64,000 nucleotides of DNA from assembly GCF_005869875.1 (NCBI RefSeq), contig NZ_VAWG01000004.1:62001-126000 (forward strand), read 5' to 3'. The notes below the pieces were generated by a model. The model ran no database searches and had not been told where the DNA came from. It was given only the letters and a program-made list of their open reading frames with translations. The position numbers and the translations under genes are program-made. Within the stretch, counting starts at the first letter, position 1; the number at the start of each line of letters is the position of its first letter. Source of the DNA: Paenibacillus pinistramenti. GTDB lineage: Bacteria; Bacillota; Bacilli; Paenibacillales; Paenibacillaceae. Positions 62,057 through 64,000 of the stretch are shown piece after piece.

Positions 62057-62770
62057 ATGGAGAGACCAATCATAGGAGTATTGCCATTGTATGACGGGGA
62101 CAAAGAGAGCTATTGGATGCTTCCGGGGTATATGAAAGCAATTGAAGACGCTGGCGGGATTCCGTTCATGCTGCCGTTAACCTCGGATGTTGAGCACATC
62201 ACCCAAATCGCCCATATGTTCGACGGCTTTCTCTTCACCGGCGGGCATGATGTGAATCCCGAATTGTATGGAGAGACAGTGGAAGAGGTATGCGGGGAAT
62301 TGTGTAATCCGCGGGATGTTCTGGAGAAAGCCCTATTTCAACAAGTTGTAAAATTAGACAAACCAGCGCTTGGAATCTGCCGCGGGCTGCAGCTGTTCAA
62401 TGTCCTGCTGGGAGGTACGCTCTATCAGGATCTCCCGGCGCAGTTAAGGTCTGAGCCAAAGGTTAGACACAAACAAGCTCCTCCGTATGCAGAGCCGGCT
62501 CACCCTGTTTATATCGAACAAGGTAATCTATTGCACCGCATTCTGAAGACGGAGACCCTGAAAGTCAACAGCTGCCATCATCAGGGGATTAAGAAGCTGT
62601 CCGAGCAGCTGCTTCCGGCTGCCAAAGCAGAAGACGGCTTGATCGAAGCGGTGGCTATGCCAGACAAAAGGTTCATTCTGGCTGTGCAGTGGCATCCGGA
62701 ATTCAGCTACCAGTCGGACCGGTATAACTTTAGGTTGTTTGAAGAGTTCGTTAAATCCTGTGTGAAGTAA
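62057..62770 (+). CDS. Class I glutamine amidotransferase-like hydrolase (peptidase C26, PuuD-like)
   Basis: 237 residues. FTGGHDVNPELYGE, nucleophile Cys in LGICRGLQLFN and the His/Glu pair in VQWHPEF. C26 members cleave gamma-glutamyl bonds, for example gamma-glutamyl-GABA. Single gene with its own terminator. GGGAGAG precedes ATG 62057. Confidence 0.9.
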   Translation: MERPIIGVLPLYDGDKESYWMLPGYMKAIEDAGGIPFMLPLTSDVEHITQIAHMFDGFLFTGGHDVNPELYGETVEEVCGELCNPRDVLEKALFQQVVKLDKPALGICRGLQLFNVLLGGTLYQDLPAQLRSEPKVRHKQAPPYAEPAHPVYIEQGNLLHRILKTETLKVNSCHHQGIKKLSEQLLPAAKAEDGLIEAVAMPDKRFILAVQWHPEFSYQSDRYNFRLFEEFVKSCVK

Positions 62771-62803
62771 AGCTCCCTTATGCGGGTAATGAAACAATTG
62801 ATA

Positions 62804-62836
62804 AAGGCCAGCCGGCAAGGCTGGCCTTCCCTTTTT
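62804..62836. terminator. Terminator between convergent genes
   Basis: AAGGCCAGCC, GGCAA, GGCTGGCCTT, then CCCTTTTT. Works for the C26 gene. Confidence 0.85.
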
Positions 62837-62841
62837 CCGGA

Positions 62842-63603
62842 CTATTTCCGCTTCTTCCCCACAGCGCCCAGGAATAGGACAAACTCCTCATCACCGTCCA
62901 AGCCTAATACCTCGTCGATGAGGTTTTGGTCATAAATACCGATTGCACATGCTCCTGCATCGATCGATTCGCTCGCCAGATAAAGGTTCTGGGAGACGTG
63001 TCCGATATCGATCAGGATTTTTTTGTGCGCGGAGATATCATATTTCCATTCGGACCGGTAGGGAATGGTGCTCCAAGCGAACATGACGGCCGCCTTTTTC
63101 GCGAAATTAGGAACAAAGGGCTGCTCTAAAGTAATGGCATCCACTTTCTGGTCCATTTCCTCCAGATCAAACATAAATAAGAGCTTGTGCTCCACCGGTA
63201 AATATCTGTAGATTCCCTGGGCGATTCCCTCTACGCGCATAATGAACAGGTAGGTCTCAAACGTATGCGTGGCCCCGCTGCACGGCACCGTCCGGAGGGT
63301 AAGTCCGGCCTTGTTTGTACCGGCTATTCCTTGTGTAGCCCATAGCAGATAGGACAGCTCCTCAAGGCTCAAACGGTCCTCTGCATAAAATCGGGTGCTT
63401 CTTCTTTGCTTTATGAGCTCATATATATTTGGCTTCTTTACAACGTCCTCGTTACATTCGGGAAGATCAATCATGACGGATGAAGAGGAGTAAGGTTTAA
63501 CGATTGCGGGTTTGGGCAGACCCTTTATTTTATCTGTCTTCACATGTTTAAACTCAAGAAAGTTGGACTTCAGGAAATTTCTCTGCTGTTCATATCGTCC
63601 CAT
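62842..63603 (-). CDS. SagB-type nitroreductase-fold oxidase
   Basis: 253 residues from ATG 63603, set by AGGAGG seven bases upstream. IYELIKQRRSTRFYAEDRLSLEELSYLLWATQG and LRTVPCSGATHTFETYLFI are typical of the SagB/ThcOx group of flavin enzymes. SagB oxidises azolines in peptide natural products, but no peptide or cyclodehydratase gene is near, so it is probably a stand-alone nitroreductase-like enzyme. Confidence 0.87.
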   Translation of the reverse strand: MGRYEQQRNFLKSNFLEFKHVKTDKIKGLPKPAIVKPYSSSSVMIDLPECNEDVVKKPNIYELIKQRRSTRFYAEDRLSLEELSYLLWATQGIAGTNKAGLTLRTVPCSGATHTFETYLFIMRVEGIAQGIYRYLPVEHKLLFMFDLEEMDQKVDAITLEQPFVPNFAKKAAVMFAWSTIPYRSEWKYDISAHKKILIDIGHVSQNLYLASESIDAGACAIGIYDQNLIDEVLGLDGDEEFVLFLGAVGKKRK

Positions 63604-63664
63604 GCTGGAACCTCCTAGGATATCTGTACTGGATAAAAGTATACACGGCCTGGCAGTTAACTTT

Positions 63665-63678
63665 GTGATTATAATCAC
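63665..63678. promoter_or_regulatory. Palindromic operator
   Basis: GTGATTATAATCAC, perfect, 62 bases before the nitroreductase start. Resembles Fur-family (PerR or Zur) boxes in its TTATAA centre. Confidence 0.5.
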
Positions 63679-63719
63679 TTAGTTTTTATTTGCCATCTGT
63701 GGACCTTTCTGTTATCTTG

Positions 63720-63740
63720 TTAGTAACATATTGTTATTAA
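63720..63740. promoter_or_regulatory. Near-palindrome upstream of the PnuC-like gene
   Basis: TTAGTAACA-TAT-TGTTATTAA with one mismatch, 68 bases before the start. Possible operator for the transporter. Confidence 0.45.
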
Positions 63741-63807
63741 CATAATTGTACTAAGTAATGTTCGTTCGTTTTGCTCCATAACAATACACCATTCGGAGGG
63801 ATGCAGG

Positions 63808-64000
63808 ATGAAGAAGGATGCGAAGGGCTGGAACCTGTTCGAAATCGGGTGGCTGGTGCTGTTTACCGCGATTGCTGCCGGGTTTACGATGATTTCAAAG
63901 GACTCTTTATTTGGTTTTACGGTGTTTATTACCGGGGTACTGTGCGTGGTGCTTGCGGCGAAGGGCAGCCTGATGAGCTATGTGTTTGGCATGTATAATA
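63808..64000 (+). CDS. PnuC-like nicotinamide riboside transporter (partial)
   Basis: First 64 residues, cut by the window end. MKKDAKGWNLFEIGWLVLFT and then alternating hydrophobic segments with a central AAKGSLMSYVFGMYN, the signature of PnuC carriers (KG-x-x-x-Y-x-x-G). GGAGGG precedes ATG 63808. A near-palindrome upstream may control it. Confidence 0.8.
   Translation, partial: MKKDAKGWNLFEIGWLVLFTAIAAGFTMISKDSLFGFTVFITGVLCVVLAAKGSLMSYVFGMYN

Noticed and set aside
62842-63603. Biosynthetic cluster for a thiazole/oxazole peptide, because of the SagB-type enzyme
   Set aside because: No precursor peptide, cyclodehydratase or docking gene in the neighbourhood.
63680-63807. NAD-type riboswitch before the PnuC-like gene
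   Set aside because: The leader is short and AT-rich, with a near-palindrome typical of an operator; no riboswitch core could be traced.

Overview
The window comes from a Bacillales chromosome, most likely Paenibacillus or a close relative. It opens inside the conserved walK-walH-walI-walJ operon, followed by htrA, a small CxxH/CxxC gene and rlmH (1-7241). All of these are well preserved, GC-rich, and carry strong ribosome binding sites.

The main feature is what follows rlmH. The last codons of rlmH (Pro-Tyr-His-Lys-stop) form the core GAACCGTATCACAAATGACG. Variants of this core recur in the same orientation at 7224, 29372, 30981, 33979, 35076, 42659, 44232 (weak) and 46293. The better copies have an AAAATT(C/T)GCCGTTA-like arm on the left and its approximate inverse on the right. 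This is the end structure of staphylococcal cassette chromosome (SCC) elements, which also insert in the 3' end of rlmH. I therefore read 7224 to about 48180 as a composite, tandem SCC-like island outside Staphylococcus.

Unit A (7.24-29.38 kb) is the autonomous unit. It has two adjacent large serine recombinases in ccrA-ccrB order, a three-gene operon matching the SCCmec replication module (Cch2-like helicase, small MP-like protein, CCPol-like A-family polymerase), DUF1643, DUF960 and RadC genes, and GTGGCRAG repeats and hairpins around the replication operon. Its cargo is a complete type I restriction-modification system plus a nucleotidyltransferase-like gene with an unknown partner. The following units lack recombinases and look like defence cargo: B (29.4-31.0 kb) one 463-aa gene; C (31.0-34.0 kb) a decayed MBL/ATPase pair and two small unknown genes; D (34.0-35.1 kb) a type III toxin-antitoxin system (ToxIN type); E (35.1-42.7 kb) a type I-C CRISPR effector operon (cas3-cas5-cas8c-cas7) without cas4, cas1, cas2 or an array, plus a flavodoxin/MarR pair; F (42.7-46.3 kb) pseudogene fragments, a membrane protein and a GH13-like protein. 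The GH13-like gene runs into an internally deleted copy of the rlmH 3' end, itself followed by another core. A further segment (46.3-48.18 kb), an SDR/TetR pair, ends in an arm-like remnant.

From 48.2 kb to the end the content is ordinary: small redox enzymes paired with TetR or MarR regulators and visible operators, a GIY-YIG/methyltransferase pair, a UbiB kinase with an AbrB-type regulator, a broken MFS transporter, an EVE protein, a DUF3231 protein, a C26 amidotransferase, a SagB-type nitroreductase and the start of a PnuC-like transporter. No rRNA, tRNA, CRISPR array or insertion sequence was recognised.
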